A DNA stretch of 64,000 nt from Pseudomonas vancouverensis (GTDB lineage Bacteria > Pseudomonadota > Gammaproteobacteria > Pseudomonadales > Pseudomonadaceae). Of this stretch, positions 36,557 to 47,274 are shown piece by piece (positions within the stretch are counted from its first letter, which is position 1; each line of letters begins with the position of its first letter). The notes beneath the pieces are model-generated. The model was not told where the DNA came from, ran no database searches, and worked only from the letters and a program-made list of their open reading frames with translations. Position numbers and translations under genes: made by a program. The stretch spans positions 558,001 through 622,000 of the forward strand of contig NZ_RRZK01000007.1 of assembly GCF_004348895.1 (NCBI RefSeq), given 5' to 3'.

Positions 36557-36588
36557 TGTGGATAACCTTGCACGAAAGGTTATCCACA
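36557..36588. repeat. Inverted pair of perfect DnaA boxes with 13-bp arms
   Basis: TGTGGATAACCTT and AAGGTTATCCACA are exact reverse complements separated by six bases (GCACGA). Each outer nonamer is a consensus DnaA box. It lies between the LpxL-type gene and the PilZ gene. No T-run follows, so it is not a standard terminator. Confidence 0.9.
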
Positions 36589-36612
36589 ACTGTTCATTCA
36601 AGGGCGCAGAAG

Positions 36613-36852
36613 ATGTCCGAACACCGCAAGTCATTTCGCATCAAGATCACTCACGAAAGCCTCGGCGATTGCCTGGGCCAGACGCGCAACCTGTCGACCA
36701 CGGGGGTTTACGTCAAGCACCCGAAACTGGCGGGCTTGCCCAAAGGCGCGGTGGTCTACGGTCAGGTGCAGGATTTACCCACGGGTGCGCCGCGAGTGCG
36801 CATGGAAGTGGTGCTGGTGGACGCCGAGGGGATTGGCTTGCGCTATCTGTGA
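36613..36852 (+). CDS. PilZ-domain protein
   Basis: A 79-residue single-domain protein. The c-di-GMP-binding pattern is intact: RKSFR (RxxxR, Arg5/Arg9) and NLSTTGVYV (the [D/N]xSxxG motif). ATG at 36,613; a TTG at 36,568 would add 15 residues that run through the DnaA-box pair. It occupies the PA0012 position of PAO1. It probably relays c-di-GMP to a partner, which is not evident. Its stop abuts the convergent TPR gene. Confidence 0.9.
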   Translation: MSEHRKSFRIKITHESLGDCLGQTRNLSTTGVYVKHPKLAGLPKGAVVYGQVQDLPTGAPRVRMEVVLVDAEGIGLRYL

Positions 36853-37167
36853 TCAGTTCGCCTGACGATCCAGCTTCTTCAGAAACACCGTCATCTCTTT
36901 CTCCGCCTGCTTGTCACCATGGGCGCGTGCAGCTTCCAGGCCTTGTTCCCAGGCCTGCCGCGCGGCTGTGTGGTCCGCCAGCGCCAGGTGCGCCTTGCCC
37001 AGTAGTTTCCAGGCCGCCGAATACTTCGGATCGAAATCCACGCAGCGCTGGAAATGCTCAGCCGCCTTGGCGTTCTCCCCCAGATCCAGATAACCCTTGC
37101 CGAGGCCGAAGCGCAACAGGGAGTTATCCACACCCTTGGCGAGCATTTTTTCCAGGGATTCGATCAT
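36853..37167 (-). CDS. Tetratricopeptide-repeat protein
   Basis: A 104-residue, mostly helical protein with two clear TPR units (about residues 17-50, LLRFGLGKGYLDLGENAKAA, and 51-84, AWKLLGKAHLALADHTAA) and no signal peptide. TPRs bind protein partners; none can be named. It lies 30 bp downstream of trkA and may be co-transcribed with it. A perfect DnaA box is within (37,124). Confidence 0.88.
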   Translation of the reverse strand: MIESLEKMLAKGVDNSLLRFGLGKGYLDLGENAKAAEHFQRCVDFDPKYSAAWKLLGKAHLALADHTAARQAWEQGLEAARAHGDKQAEKEMTVFLKKLDRQAN

Positions 37168-37197
37168 CAGTGGATTCCTTTTTGAGTGTGTTCCGGA

Positions 37198-38574
37198 TCA
37201 GAAGAAGCTCAACCCTACATGGAACAGCTTCTCCACATCGCGAATATGCTTTTTATCCACAAGGAACAGGAGTACATGGTCGCCGGCTTCGATCACTGTA
37301 TCGTCGTGGGCGATGATGACTTCTTCATCGCGAATGATCGCACCGATGGTGGTCCCGGGCGGCAGACCGATGTTCTCGATGGCCTTGCCGATCACCTTGC
37401 TCGATTTCGCATCGCCGTGGGCGATGGCCTCTATGGCTTCCGCCGCGCCCCGGCGCAGGGAGTGCACGCTGACGATGTCGCCACGGCGCACGTGGGCCAG
37501 CAAGGTGCCGATGGTCGCCAGTTGCGGGCTGATGGCGATGTCGATGTCGCCACCCTGGATCAGGTCGACGTAGGCCGGGTTGTTGATAATGGTCATGACC
37601 TTTTTTGCGCCCAGGCGCTTGGCCAGCAATGACGACATGATGTTGGCTTCGTCATCGTTGGTCAGGGCCAGGAACAGGTCGGCGTCGGCGATGTTCTCTT
37701 CCAGCAGCAGGTCACGGTCCGAGGCGCTGCCCTGCAACACAACGGTGCTGTCGAGGTGGTCCGACAGATGCCGGCAGCGCGCCGGGTTCATCTCGATGAT
37801 TTTCACCTGATAACGGCTTTCGATGGCCTCGGCCAGTCGCTCGCCGATTTGCCCGCCGCCGGCGATGACGATGCGCTTGTAGCTTTCGTCGAGGCGGCGC
37901 ATTTCGCTCATCACCGCGCGAATGTTCGCTTTGGCGGCGATGAAAAACACCTCGTCGTCCGCCTCGATCACCGTATCGCCGCGCGGCAGGATCGGCCGGT
38001 CACGGCGGAAAATGGCGGCGACGCGGGTTTCCACATTCGGCATGTGTTCGCGCAGTTGGCGCAATTGCTGACCTACCAGCGGCCCGCCGTAATAGGCGCG
38101 CACGGCCACCAGTTGCGCCTTGCCCTCGGCGAAATCGATGACCTGCAGGGCGCCGGGGTGTTCGATCAGGCGCTTGATGTAGTTGGTCACCACCTGCTCG
38201 GGGCTGATCAGCACGTCGACCGGAATCGCTTCGTTCTGGAACAGCTGTTCTTCGCGGGTCAGGTAGGCGGCTTCACGCACGCGGGCGATCTTGGTCGGGG
38301 TGTGGAACAGGGTGTGGGCAACCTGGCAGGCGACCATGTTGGTCTCGTCGCTGTTGGTGACCGCGACCAGCATGTCGGCATCGTCGGCGCCAGCCTGGCG
38401 CAGCACGGTCGGGAACGAGCCACGACCCTGCACGGTGCGGATGTCCAGGCGGTCGCCGAGGTCACGCAGGCGTTCGCCATCGGTGTCGACCACGGTGATG
38501 TCGTTGGCTTCGCTGGCCAGATGTTCGGCCAGCGAGCCGCCCACTTGCCCTGCTCCGAGGATGATGATTTTCAT
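37198..38574 (-). CDS. trkA: Trk system potassium uptake protein TrkA
   Basis: A 458-residue cytoplasmic NAD(H)-binding regulator of Trk/TrkH potassium channels. It has two tandem RCK units, each a Rossmann domain ([20 protein letters not shown] at the N-terminus and [16 protein letters not shown] near residue 235) plus a TrkA-C domain. First of the trkA / rsmB-fmt-def cluster to be met from the left. A DnaA box lies near its 3' end (37,253). Confidence 0.96.
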   Translation of the reverse strand: MKIIILGAGQVGGSLAEHLASEANDITVVDTDGERLRDLGDRLDIRTVQGRGSFPTVLRQAGADDADMLVAVTNSDETNMVACQVAHTLFHTPTKIARVREAAYLTREEQLFQNEAIPVDVLISPEQVVTNYIKRLIEHPGALQVIDFAEGKAQLVAVRAYYGGPLVGQQLRQLREHMPNVETRVAAIFRRDRPILPRGDTVIEADDEVFFIAAKANIRAVMSEMRRLDESYKRIVIAGGGQIGERLAEAIESRYQVKIIEMNPARCRHLSDHLDSTVVLQGSASDRDLLLEENIADADLFLALTNDDEANIMSSLLAKRLGAKKVMTIINNPAYVDLIQGGDIDIAISPQLATIGTLLAHVRRGDIVSVHSLRRGAAEAIEAIAHGDAKSSKVIGKAIENIGLPPGTTIGAIIRDEEVIIAHDDTVIEAGDHVLLFLVDKKHIRDVEKLFHVGLSFF

Positions 38575-38595
38575 CCGCTCACTCCATTGAATCCA

Positions 38596-39906
38596 TTAAC
38601 CGCGCGCGGCGGCGATCTTGATCAGCTTGGCGTAGTAGAAACCGTCGTGGCCGCCCTCTTGTGCCAGCAACTGGCGACCATGAGGTTGCTTGATCCCGGC
38701 GGCCGTTGCCAGGTCCAGTTCACGGGCACCCGGCGTGCGGGCGAGGAAGGCCTCGATGACTTCGGTGTTCTCGGTCGGCAAGGTCGAGCAGGTGGCGTAG
38801 AGCAAAATGCCGCCCACTTCCAACGTTGTCCACATGGCGTCCAGGAGTTCGCCTTGCAGTTGCGCGAGGGCAACGATGTCGTCTGGCTGACGGGTGAGCT
38901 TGATGTCGGGGTGGCGGCGGATCACACCCGTGGCCGAGCAAGGCGCGTCGAGCAGGATGCGCTGGAACGGCTTGCCGTCCCACCAGGCCTGCGTATCGCG
39001 GCCGTCGGCGGCGATCAGTTCGGCGCTCAGCTTCAGGCGTTCGAGGTTTTCCCGCACCCGCACCAGGCGCTTGGCTTCCAGGTCCACAGCAACGACGCCG
39101 GCCAGTTTCGGCTCGGCTTCGAGGATGTGGCAGGTCTTGCCACCCGGTGCGCAGCAGGCATCCAGTACGCGCTGGCCGGGGGCCAGGTCCAGCAGATCGG
39201 CGGCCAGTTGCGCCGCTTCGTCCTGCACGCTGATCCAGCCGTCGGCGAAGCCCGGCAGGCTGCGAACGTCGGCGGCGGATTCGAGAACGATGCCGTCGCG
39301 GCTGTAGATACAGGCCGCAGCCGCTATGCCGGCGTCGCTCAGCAGGCCGAGGTAGGCATCACGCGTGTGATGGCGGCGATTGACCCGCAGGATCATCGGC
39401 GGGTGGGCGTTGTTGGCCGCGCAGATGGCTTCCCATTGCTCAGGCCAGAAGGCCTTCAGGGATTTTTGCAGCCAGCGCGGGTGGGCGGTGCGTACCACCG
39501 GATCACGTTCCAGCTCGGCGAAAATCGTTTCGCTTTCACGCTGGGCATTGCGCAGTACGGCGTTGAGCAAGGCTTTGGCCCAAGGCTTTTTCAGCTTGTC
39601 GGCACAACCGACAGTCTCGCCAATGGCAGCGTGTGCCGGGACGCGGGTATAGAGCAGTTGATAGAGGCCGACCAACAGCAGCGCTTCGACATCGGCGTCG
39701 GCGGCCTTGAACGGTTTTTGCAGCAACTTGGCCGCCAGCGCCGACAAGCGTGGCTGCCAGCGAGCGGTGCCGAACGCCAGGTCCTGGGTGAAACCGCGAT
39801 CACGGTCTTCGACCTTGTCCAGTTGTGTCGGCAGAGAGCTGTTGAGCGAGGCCTTGCCACTGAGGACGGCGGCGAGTGCCTTGGCGGCGGCCAGACGCGG
39901 GTTCAT
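38596..39906 (-). CDS. rsmB: 16S rRNA (cytosine967-C5)-methyltransferase
   Basis: A 436-residue SAM-dependent methyltransferase. An N-terminal NusB-like RNA-binding domain precedes a catalytic domain with [10 protein letters not shown], the [15 protein letters not shown] motif IV and YATCST, the two cysteines of m5C enzymes. It overlaps fmt by 4 nt. Confidence 0.96.
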   Translation of the reverse strand: MNPRLAAAKALAAVLSGKASLNSSLPTQLDKVEDRDRGFTQDLAFGTARWQPRLSALAAKLLQKPFKAADADVEALLLVGLYQLLYTRVPAHAAIGETVGCADKLKKPWAKALLNAVLRNAQRESETIFAELERDPVVRTAHPRWLQKSLKAFWPEQWEAICAANNAHPPMILRVNRRHHTRDAYLGLLSDAGIAAAACIYSRDGIVLESAADVRSLPGFADGWISVQDEAAQLAADLLDLAPGQRVLDACCAPGGKTCHILEAEPKLAGVVAVDLEAKRLVRVRENLERLKLSAELIAADGRDTQAWWDGKPFQRILLDAPCSATGVIRRHPDIKLTRQPDDIVALAQLQGELLDAMWTTLEVGGILLYATCSTLPTENTEVIEAFLARTPGARELDLATAAGIKQPHGRQLLAQEGGHDGFYYAKLIKIAAARG

Positions 39907-40862
39907 TTCGCCTCCACCACTTGACCGAGGACGGTGCCGGTGGCGAATTTCTCACGGCGGCTGTTGAACAGGTCGCTGAAATTCAGCGCCTTGCCACCGG
40001 GCAATTGCAGACGGGTCAGGCATAGGGCTTGTTCGCCGCAGGCGACGATCAGGCCATCTTTGCTGGCGCTGAGGATTTCCCCCGGTGCGCCCCTGCCTTC
40101 GGCAAGATTCGCCGCCAGCACTTTCAGGGCTTCGCCATTCAAGGTGCTGTGGGTGATCGGCCAGGGGTTGAAGGCCCGGACCAGGCGTTCCAGCTCGACG
40201 GCCGGACGGCTCCAGTCGATGCGCGCTTCGTCCTTGTTCAATTTGTGTGCGTAGGTGGCCAGGCTGTCGTCCTGCACTTCGCCTTGCAGGGTGCCGGCGG
40301 CGAGACCGGCAATGGCCTGAACAACCGCAGGTGGACCCATCTCGGCGAGACGATCATGCAGGGTGCCACCGGTGTCTTCGGCGCTGATCGGCGTGGTCAC
40401 TTTCAATAGCATCGGCCCGGTGTCGAGGCCGGCTTCCATGCGCATCACGGTCACGCCACTTTCGGCGTCGCCGGCTTCCACGGCACGCTGGATCGGCGCC
40501 GCACCGCGCCAGCGTGGCAGCAGCGAGGCATGGCTGTTGATGCAGCCCAGGCGCGGAATATCCAGCACCACTTGCGGCAGGATCAGGCCGTAGGCGACCA
40601 CCACCATCAAGTCAGGCTTCAGTGCCGCGAGCTCGGCTTGAGCGTCAGCGTTGCGCAGGGTCGGCGGCTGCAACACCTGGATGTTGTTTTCCAGCGCCAG
40701 CTGTTTGACCGGGCTCGGCATCAGTTTTTGTCCACGACCGGCCGGACGATCCGGTTGGGTGTAGACCGCGACGATCTCGTAAGGGCTGTCGAGCAGGGCC
40801 TTGAGGTGTTCGGCGGCGAATTCCGGGGTGCCGGCAAAAACGATGCGCAGTGGCTCAGTCAT
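39903..40862 (-). CDS. fmt: Methionyl-tRNA formyltransferase
   Basis: A 319-residue enzyme that formylates initiator Met-tRNA. Folate-site motif [15 protein letters not shown] and the N-terminal [12 protein letters not shown] are diagnostic. A hairpin with a T-run lies between def and fmt, so part of the fmt message may be attenuated or come from its own promoter. Confidence 0.97.
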   Translation of the reverse strand: MTEPLRIVFAGTPEFAAEHLKALLDSPYEIVAVYTQPDRPAGRGQKLMPSPVKQLALENNIQVLQPPTLRNADAQAELAALKPDLMVVVAYGLILPQVVLDIPRLGCINSHASLLPRWRGAAPIQRAVEAGDAESGVTVMRMEAGLDTGPMLLKVTTPISAEDTGGTLHDRLAEMGPPAVVQAIAGLAAGTLQGEVQDDSLATYAHKLNKDEARIDWSRPAVELERLVRAFNPWPITHSTLNGEALKVLAANLAEGRGAPGEILSASKDGLIVACGEQALCLTRLQLPGGKALNFSDLFNSRREKFATGTVLGQVVEAK

Positions 40863-40884
40863 GGGAGGAGTCTCATAAAAAGAA

Positions 40885-40908
40885 AAAGGCTTGCCGCAGC
40901 AAGCCTTT
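40885..40908 (-). terminator. Hairpin with U-tract between def and fmt
   Basis: The 10-bp perfect stem AAAGGCTTGC/GCAAGCCTTT with a four-base loop is followed on the minus strand by TTCTTTTT. It looks like a working terminator inside a gene pair usually thought to be one operon, 12 bp past the def stop. Confidence 0.8.
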
Positions 40909-40919
40909 GAAGAGGGGCA

Positions 40920-41426
40920 TCAAGCGTTCTGGCGGTGCTGCTTTTCCAGTTTCTTCTTGATTCGGTCGCGTTTGAGCGTGGACAGGTAGTCAACGAACAA
41001 TTTGCCGTTGAGATGGTCGCATTCGTGCTGGATGCACACGGCGAGCAGGCCTTCGGCGATCAGTTCGTAAGGCTGGCCGTCGCGGTCCAGGGCTTTGATC
41101 TTGACCTTTTGCGGGCGGTCGACGTTTTCGTAGAAGCCCGGCACCGAGAGGCAGCCTTCCTGGTATTGCTCCATCTCTTCGGTCAGTGGCTCGAACTCCG
41201 GATTGATGAACACCCGGGGTTCGGTGCGGTCTTCGGAGAGATCCATCACGACGATACGTTTGTGCACGTTGACCTGGGTCGCGGCGAGGCCGATGCCCGG
41301 CGCTTCATACATTGTTTCAAACATGTCGTCGACCAACTGACGCACTTCGTCGTCCACTACGGCCACAGGTTTGGCGATAGTGCGCAGACGCGGATCAGGG
41401 AATTCGAGGATGTTTAAAATGGCCAT
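40920..41426 (-). CDS. def: Peptide deformylase
   Basis: A 168-residue metallo-enzyme removing the N-formyl group of nascent proteins. The three motifs are intact: [16 protein letters not shown] and QHECDHLNG (HExxH form HECDH). Divergent from the LysM/TsaP-like gene, with a 187-bp gap between. Confidence 0.97.
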   Translation of the reverse strand: MAILNILEFPDPRLRTIAKPVAVVDDEVRQLVDDMFETMYEAPGIGLAATQVNVHKRIVVMDLSEDRTEPRVFINPEFEPLTEEMEQYQEGCLSVPGFYENVDRPQKVKIKALDRDGQPYELIAEGLLAVCIQHECDHLNGKLFVDYLSTLKRDRIKKKLEKQHRQNA

Positions 41427-41613
41427 AAGCTTGATGTGTGCACGTGTGAAGTAAGGTCGGGTCGATGGCCTGGCAGGTCCGAAGAAAGGCAGGTCATCGT
41501 TGTAAAACGTAGCTCCGTTCTGAGGTCTGGCAAGTTTTGCCAGGCAAGCCGGGAGCGAGCCAATGGGGGCTCTGGCGTTTCACGCGAACGTACATAATAA
41601 AGGGATTCACCGC

Positions 41614-42438
41614 ATGAGGAAATCACTACTCGCCCTGCTGCTATTGGTGTCGGCTGGTTTGGCGCACGGGCAAGTGCCGCTCAAGGACGAAATGCCAACC
41701 CTGAAGCTCTCACCGCAGGTGCGCAGTAGTCCACTGAGCGATGCCGTTCCGGCCATTGCCCTGAAAACCATCAACAGCTTTTTGCTGAGCAATCGCATCG
41801 TCAACGCCGCCGAAGATTTCGATAAGGCTCCCTACATCGTCGCCGGCGATGCCGAGCGTGTGCTCAGTGGCAGTGGCGACCGGGTTTTCGCCCGGGGTCA
41901 CGTCGACCCGGGCCAAGCGGTGTATGGCATTTTTCGCCAGGGCAAGGTCTACACCGATCCGGTGAGCCATGAGCTGCTCGGGATCAACGCCGACGACATT
42001 GGCAGCGCCGAAGTGCAGGCCACAGAGGACGGCGTCGTCACCCTGATGCTGCAACGCACGACTCAAGAGGTACGCCCGGGGGATCGTCTGTTCGAGGGGC
42101 AAGCACCCTCTTTCGATTCGACATACGTTCCTCGCTCACCGAACGCCGACATCAACGGCCTGATCATCGATGTGCCACGTGGCGTCACGCAGATCGGCGC
42201 GATGGACGTGGTCACGCTGAACAAAGGGAAACGCGACGGGCTGGTTGAAGGCAATGTGCTGGCGGTGATGAAAACCGGTGAAACCGTGCGTGATCGCGTC
42301 TCCGGCCAGCCGTTGAAAATTCCTGATGAGCGGGCCGGCCTGCTGATGGTATTCCGTACCTACGACAAGCTCAGTTACGGGCTGGTGCTCAGCACTTCAC
42401 GCTCGCTGGCCGTCATGGACAAGGTGCGAAATCCTTAG
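41614..42438 (+). CDS. TsaP-like secreted protein lacking the LysM domain
   Basis: A 274-residue exported protein with a signal peptide (MRKSLLALLLLVSAGLAHG, cleavage near residue 20). It occupies the conserved place between def and dprA (PA0020 in PAO1), where the family normally has an N-terminal LysM peptidoglycan-binding module of the form YTVVKGDTLWDISG. Here the mature N-terminus passes from QVPLKDE straight to the downstream conserved KLSPQVRSSPL, so the module seems missing in frame. The C-terminal region (KTINSFLLSNRIV to the end) is intact. The PA0020-type protein works with type IV pilus secretins. Confidence 0.8.
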   Translation: MRKSLLALLLLVSAGLAHGQVPLKDEMPTLKLSPQVRSSPLSDAVPAIALKTINSFLLSNRIVNAAEDFDKAPYIVAGDAERVLSGSGDRVFARGHVDPGQAVYGIFRQGKVYTDPVSHELLGINADDIGSAEVQATEDGVVTLMLQRTTQEVRPGDRLFEGQAPSFDSTYVPRSPNADINGLIIDVPRGVTQIGAMDVVTLNKGKRDGLVEGNVLAVMKTGETVRDRVSGQPLKIPDERAGLLMVFRTYDKLSYGLVLSTSRSLAVMDKVRNP

Positions 42439-42518
42439 CACGCTTCACAAGTTACCAACAGAGTTATCCACAGCTTGTTCGGTTTCGAACGGGCATTCGA
42501 AATGATCAAGGATGATCC

Positions 42519-43625
42519 ATGTCGCAGATTATCAGAACACCGGTTTCCCCCGCGGAACTGGAAGCCCGTTTACGTTTGCATCGCTTGCCGGAGCTCGGTC
42601 CGGCGCGCTTCAGGAAGTTAATCGAGGCCTTCGGTTCAGCGTCGAGGGCGATCAGTGCGCCAGCCAGTGCATGGCGTTCGCTGGGGCTGCCGGCGGCCTG
42701 TGCAGAGGCCAGGCGCAGTGCTGAAATCCGCGATGGCGCGAGCCATACTCTGGCCTGGCTGGAGCGCCAGGGCCAGCATTTACTGATGTGGGACCAGCCT
42801 GACTACCCGGCATTGCTGGCGCAGATCAGTGATGCGCCGCCGTTGTTGTTCGTGGCGGGCGATCCGGCCATTCTGGAAAAACCACAGCTGGCGATGGTGG
42901 GCAGCCGCCGCGCTTCCCGCCCCGGCATGGACACCGCCGCGGCTTTTTCCCGCAGCCTGGCCGGTGCCGGTTTTGTCATCACCAGCGGCCTGGCCCTGGG
43001 CATCGATGCTGCTGCGCATCAGGCAGCTGTGGATGTTGGTGGGCAAACAGTTGGCGTATTGGGCACCGGTCTCGAGAAGTTTTATCCACAGCGCAATCGC
43101 AGGCTGGCAGAGGCCATGATTGCCTCGGGCAGTGCCGTGCTTTCCGAATTCCCGCTGGACGCCGGTCCCACCGCCAGCAATTTTCCGCGACGCAACCCGA
43201 TCATCAGTGGTTTGTCTCTTGGCGTGCTGGTGATCGAGGCCAGTGTTGCCAGTGGGTCATTGATCACCGCGAGGCTGGCCGGGGAGCAAGGGCGCGAGGT
43301 GTTTGCGATTCCCGGATCAATTCATCACCCGGGTGCCCGAGGTTGTCACCAGTTGATTCGCGATGGCGCGGTGCTGGTGGAAACCATTGAACATATCCTC
43401 GAAGCCTTGCGTGGCTGGCAGCAATTGCCGTTTTCAGCCCGAGCGCCGGCGATTTCCACCGATCACCCACTTTTAATGCTGCTTCACGCGGCACCTCACA
43501 CCAGCGAAGCCCTGGCCGATGCCAGTGGCTGGGCCTTGCCCAAAGTCCTGGTGGCATTGACCGAACTGGAGATGGATGGACGCGCTGTCTGCGAAAGCGG
43601 GCGCTGGTTTGCGCGAGTGAGCTAG
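42519..43625 (+). CDS. dprA: DNA-processing protein DprA
   Basis: A 368-residue protein that loads RecA on incoming single-stranded DNA during natural transformation. An N-terminal SAM-like region, then an extended Rossmann fold with VGSRRASRPGMD and GFVITSGLALGIDAAAH, then a C-terminal winged-helix-like part. Pseudomonads keep this gene whether or not they transform readily. A DnaA box (43,082) lies inside, and another (42,464) 47 bp upstream of the start. Confidence 0.95.
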   Translation: MSQIIRTPVSPAELEARLRLHRLPELGPARFRKLIEAFGSASRAISAPASAWRSLGLPAACAEARRSAEIRDGASHTLAWLERQGQHLLMWDQPDYPALLAQISDAPPLLFVAGDPAILEKPQLAMVGSRRASRPGMDTAAAFSRSLAGAGFVITSGLALGIDAAAHQAAVDVGGQTVGVLGTGLEKFYPQRNRRLAEAMIASGSAVLSEFPLDAGPTASNFPRRNPIISGLSLGVLVIEASVASGSLITARLAGEQGREVFAIPGSIHHPGARGCHQLIRDGAVLVETIEHILEALRGWQQLPFSARAPAISTDHPLLMLLHAAPHTSEALADASGWALPKVLVALTELEMDGRAVCESGRWFARVS

Positions 43626-43680
43626 GTTTTACGGACAAGATCGGTAAACTGCACGGAGCCTATTTCTGGAGAGTTTTTTC

Positions 43681-44238
43681 ATGGTCAACAGTTGGCGTGT
43701 GCAACAAGCCGCGCAAGCAGTTCGCGCCGGGGCGGTGATTGCCTACCCAACCGAAGCCGTCTGGGGTCTGGGTTGCGACCCGTGGGACGAAGAAGCAGTG
43801 GATCGCCTGCTGATGATCAAGGGCCGCTCGGTGGACAAGGGCCTGATCCTGGTCGCCGATAACATCCGTCAGTTCGACTTCCTCTTCGAGGACTTCCCCG
43901 AGCTGTGGATGGACCGCATGGCCAGTACCTGGCCAGGGCCCAATACCTGGTTGGTACCGCACCAGAACATGCTGCCGCAGTGGATCACCGGCGTGCATGA
44001 AACGGTGGCATTGCGGGTCAGCGATCACCCCCTGGTGCGCGACTTGTGTGCACTGGTCGGGCCGCTGGTGTCGACTTCGGCCAACCCTCAAGGCCGTCCG
44101 GCGGCGCGCACGCGGCTTCGCGTCGAGCAGTATTTCCGTGGCCAGGTGGATCTGGTGCTGGGCGGGAATCTGGGTGGGCGCAAGAACCCGAGTGTTATCC
44201 GGGATCTGGCGACCGGGCATGTTGTGCGCCCGGATTAA
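43681..44238 (+). CDS. tsaC: L-threonylcarbamoyladenylate synthase (YrdC/Sua5 type)
   Basis: A 185-residue enzyme making threonylcarbamoyl-AMP for tRNA t6A37. The YrdC domain is complete: [28 protein letters not shown], and the SerThr-rich [13 protein letters not shown]. Length matches the TsaC type, without a Sua5 C-terminal domain. Confidence 0.95.
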   Translation: MVNSWRVQQAAQAVRAGAVIAYPTEAVWGLGCDPWDEEAVDRLLMIKGRSVDKGLILVADNIRQFDFLFEDFPELWMDRMASTWPGPNTWLVPHQNMLPQWITGVHETVALRVSDHPLVRDLCALVGPLVSTSANPQGRPAARTRLRVEQYFRGQVDLVLGGNLGGRKNPSVIRDLATGHVVRPD

Positions 44239-44240
44239 CA

Positions 44241-44288
44241 CCGCGTCATCGCTCATCGCTGGCAAGCCAGCGATGAGCGATGACGCGG
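44241..44288. repeat. 48-bp near-perfect palindrome between tsaC and qor
   Basis: Two 23-base arms are exact reverse complements with a two-base AA spacer. The centre CGCTGGCAAGCCAGCG is the core of a Pseudomonas REP family also seen at 47.2 kb. It lies between convergent tsaC and qor with six bases to qor. It probably serves as a bidirectional terminator or mRNA stabiliser; flanking T-runs are absent. Confidence 0.9.
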
Positions 44289-44294
44289 AAAATC

Positions 44295-45272
44295 TTAAGG
44301 CAACAACACAACCGAACCCGTCGTGCGTCGTGCCGACAACTCGGTGTGTGCCTTCGCCGCTTCAGCCAGTGGATAATGCTGGCTGATGTCCACATGCAGC
44401 TTGCCGCTGCTGATCATCCCGAACAACTCATCGGCCATGCGCTGCAGGTTCTCGGCATTGTTGGCGTAGGTGCCCAGCGTCGGCCGGGTCACGTACAGCG
44501 ACCCCTTGCCTGCCAGGATCCCCAGGTTCACCCCGTCCACGGCGCCGGAGGCATTGCCGAAGCTCACCACCAGGCCGCGAGGCGCAGCGCTGTCGAGGGA
44601 GGTCAGCCAGGTGTCCTTGCCAACGCCGTCGTACACCACCGGGACTTTCTTGCCGTCGGTCAACTCCAGCACGCGCTGGGCGACGTTCTCGTGGCTGTAG
44701 TCGATGGTCGCCCAGGCACCGTTGGCCTTGGCCAGCGCGGCTTTTTCCGGCGAGCTCACGGTGCCGATCAGTTTTACGCCCAGGGCCTTGGCCCATTGGC
44801 AGGCCAGGGAGCCGACGCCACCGGCGGCCGCGTGGAACAGAATGGTTTCGCCACCCTTGAGTTCATAGGTCTGGCGCAGCAGGTATTGCACGGTCAGGCC
44901 CTTGAGCATCACGCCTGCGGCCTGCTCGAAGCTGATTGAATCCGGCAGCCTCACCAGATTGGCCTCAGGCAGGGTGTGTACTTCGCTGTAGGCGCCCAAC
45001 GGACCGCTGCCATAGGCCACGCGATCACCGACCTTGAAGCGGGTGACATCCTTGCCCACAGCCTCGACCACGCCGGCACCTTCCGAACCCACACCCGATG
45101 GCAGGGACGGTGGCGGATACAGGCCGCTGCGGTAGTAGGTGTCGATGAAGTTCAGTCCGATGGCCTTGTTGGCCACACGAACATCCTTCGGTCCCGGCTC
45201 CGCGGGTTGGTAATCCACATACTCAAGCACTTCGGGGCCACCGTGGGCACGGAACTGAATACGCTTTGCCAT
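44295..45272 (-). CDS. qor: Quinone oxidoreductase (NADPH), zinc-free MDR family
   Basis: A 325-residue medium-chain dehydrogenase/reductase. The groES-like N-terminal domain is followed by the NADPH-binding motif AAAGGVGSLACQWAKALG. Catalytic zinc ligands are absent, as in Qor. Start ATG at 45,272 with AGGAG upstream (MAKRIQFRAHGG). The open frame back to 46,205 is antisense to hemF and is ignored. Confidence 0.95.
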   Translation of the reverse strand: MAKRIQFRAHGGPEVLEYVDYQPAEPGPKDVRVANKAIGLNFIDTYYRSGLYPPPSLPSGVGSEGAGVVEAVGKDVTRFKVGDRVAYGSGPLGAYSEVHTLPEANLVRLPDSISFEQAAGVMLKGLTVQYLLRQTYELKGGETILFHAAAGGVGSLACQWAKALGVKLIGTVSSPEKAALAKANGAWATIDYSHENVAQRVLELTDGKKVPVVYDGVGKDTWLTSLDSAAPRGLVVSFGNASGAVDGVNLGILAGKGSLYVTRPTLGTYANNAENLQRMADELFGMISSGKLHVDISQHYPLAEAAKAHTELSARRTTGSVVLLP

Positions 45273-45410
45273 CTGCACTCTCCTGAGTTGGTTTACCAAG
45301 CCCCCTATCGGACTCCTAAGCTTGATCTTCGTCAACTGCGAAGGCGTGACTGGCGATGTTATGCTACGCGCCCATTTGCGCAGGCTGAGCTCCGCTGGAG
45401 CGCCGCGTAG

Positions 45411-46357
<947 letters not shown>

Positions 46358-46358
<1 letters not shown>

Positions 46359-47179
46359 TGGATCGTTACGTCGTATTCGGTAACCCGATCGGCCACAGCA
46401 AATCGCCGATGATTCATCGTCTGTTCGCTGAGCAGACGGCGCAAAAACTCGACTACAGCACGCTGCTCGCGCCACTGGACGACTTTTCCACCTGCGCTCG
46501 CACGTTTTTCCTTGAAGGACGCGGCGCGAACGTCACAGTGCCGTTCAAGGAAGAAGCCTATCGGCTGGCCAACAGCCTGACGGCGCGGGCGCAACGGGCT
46601 GGCGCGGTCAATACCTTGAGCAAACAGGCCGACGGCAGTCTGCTGGGCGACAACACCGACGGCGCCGGACTGGTTCGCGACCTGACGGTGAATGCCGGGT
46701 TCAGCCTCAAGGGCAAACGCATCCTGCTGCTCGGTGCCGGCGGTGCGGTGCGCGGTGCGCTGGAGCCGTTGCTGGCCGAGCAGCCGGCGTCGGTGATCAT
46801 CGCCAACCGCACGGTGGAAAAGGCTGAACTGCTGGCCGAGCTGTTCGCTGACCTGGGCCCGGTATCGGCCAGTGGTTTCGACTGGTTACGCGAGCCGGTG
46901 GACCTGATCATCAACGCAACCTCTGCCAGCCTGTCCGGCGACGTACCGCCGATTGCCGGCAGCCTGATCGAACCCGGCAAGACGGTGTGCTACGACATGA
47001 TGTACGGCAAGGAGCCGACCTCGTTCTGCCGTTGGGCCACTGAACAGGGGGCTGCGGTGTCAATGGATGGGTTGGGAATGCTTGCCGAGCAAGCGGCGGA
47101 GGCGTTCCTGCTGTGGCGCGGCGTACGCCCGGACACGGCGCCGGTGCTGGCCGAACTTCGTCGGCAACTGGCCCTGTAA
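46358..47179 (+). CDS. aroE: Shikimate dehydrogenase (NADP+)
   Basis: A 273-residue enzyme of aromatic amino-acid synthesis. The shikimate-site motif is [12 protein letters not shown], the catalytic Lys lies in [11 protein letters not shown], and the NADP-binding loop is [12 protein letters not shown]. Coupled to hemF by overlap. Confidence 0.97.
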
Positions 47180-47184
47180 AACTG

Positions 47185-47272
47185 TGTAAGAGCCAGCTTG
47201 CTGGCGATTGGAACAACACGGTGCATCAGATTTATCGTGTCGTTAGCCACCGCCAGCAAGCCAGCGCCTACA
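47185..47272. repeat. REPIN between aroE and the SulP gene
   Basis: Two units, AGAGCCAGCTTGCTGGCGAT (from 47,189) and CGCCAGCAAGCCAGCGCCTA (from 47,251), are inverted around a 43-base spacer. They share the GCTGGC/GCCAGC core of the palindrome at 44.2 kb. The element ends two bases before the SulP stop, so it occupies the whole convergent gap. Confidence 0.8.
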
Positions 47273-47274
47273 GG

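Noticed and set aside
37756..39924. 722-codon plus-strand open frame
   Set aside because: Spans two unrelated genes on the opposite strand (trkA and rsmB) and shows no domain.
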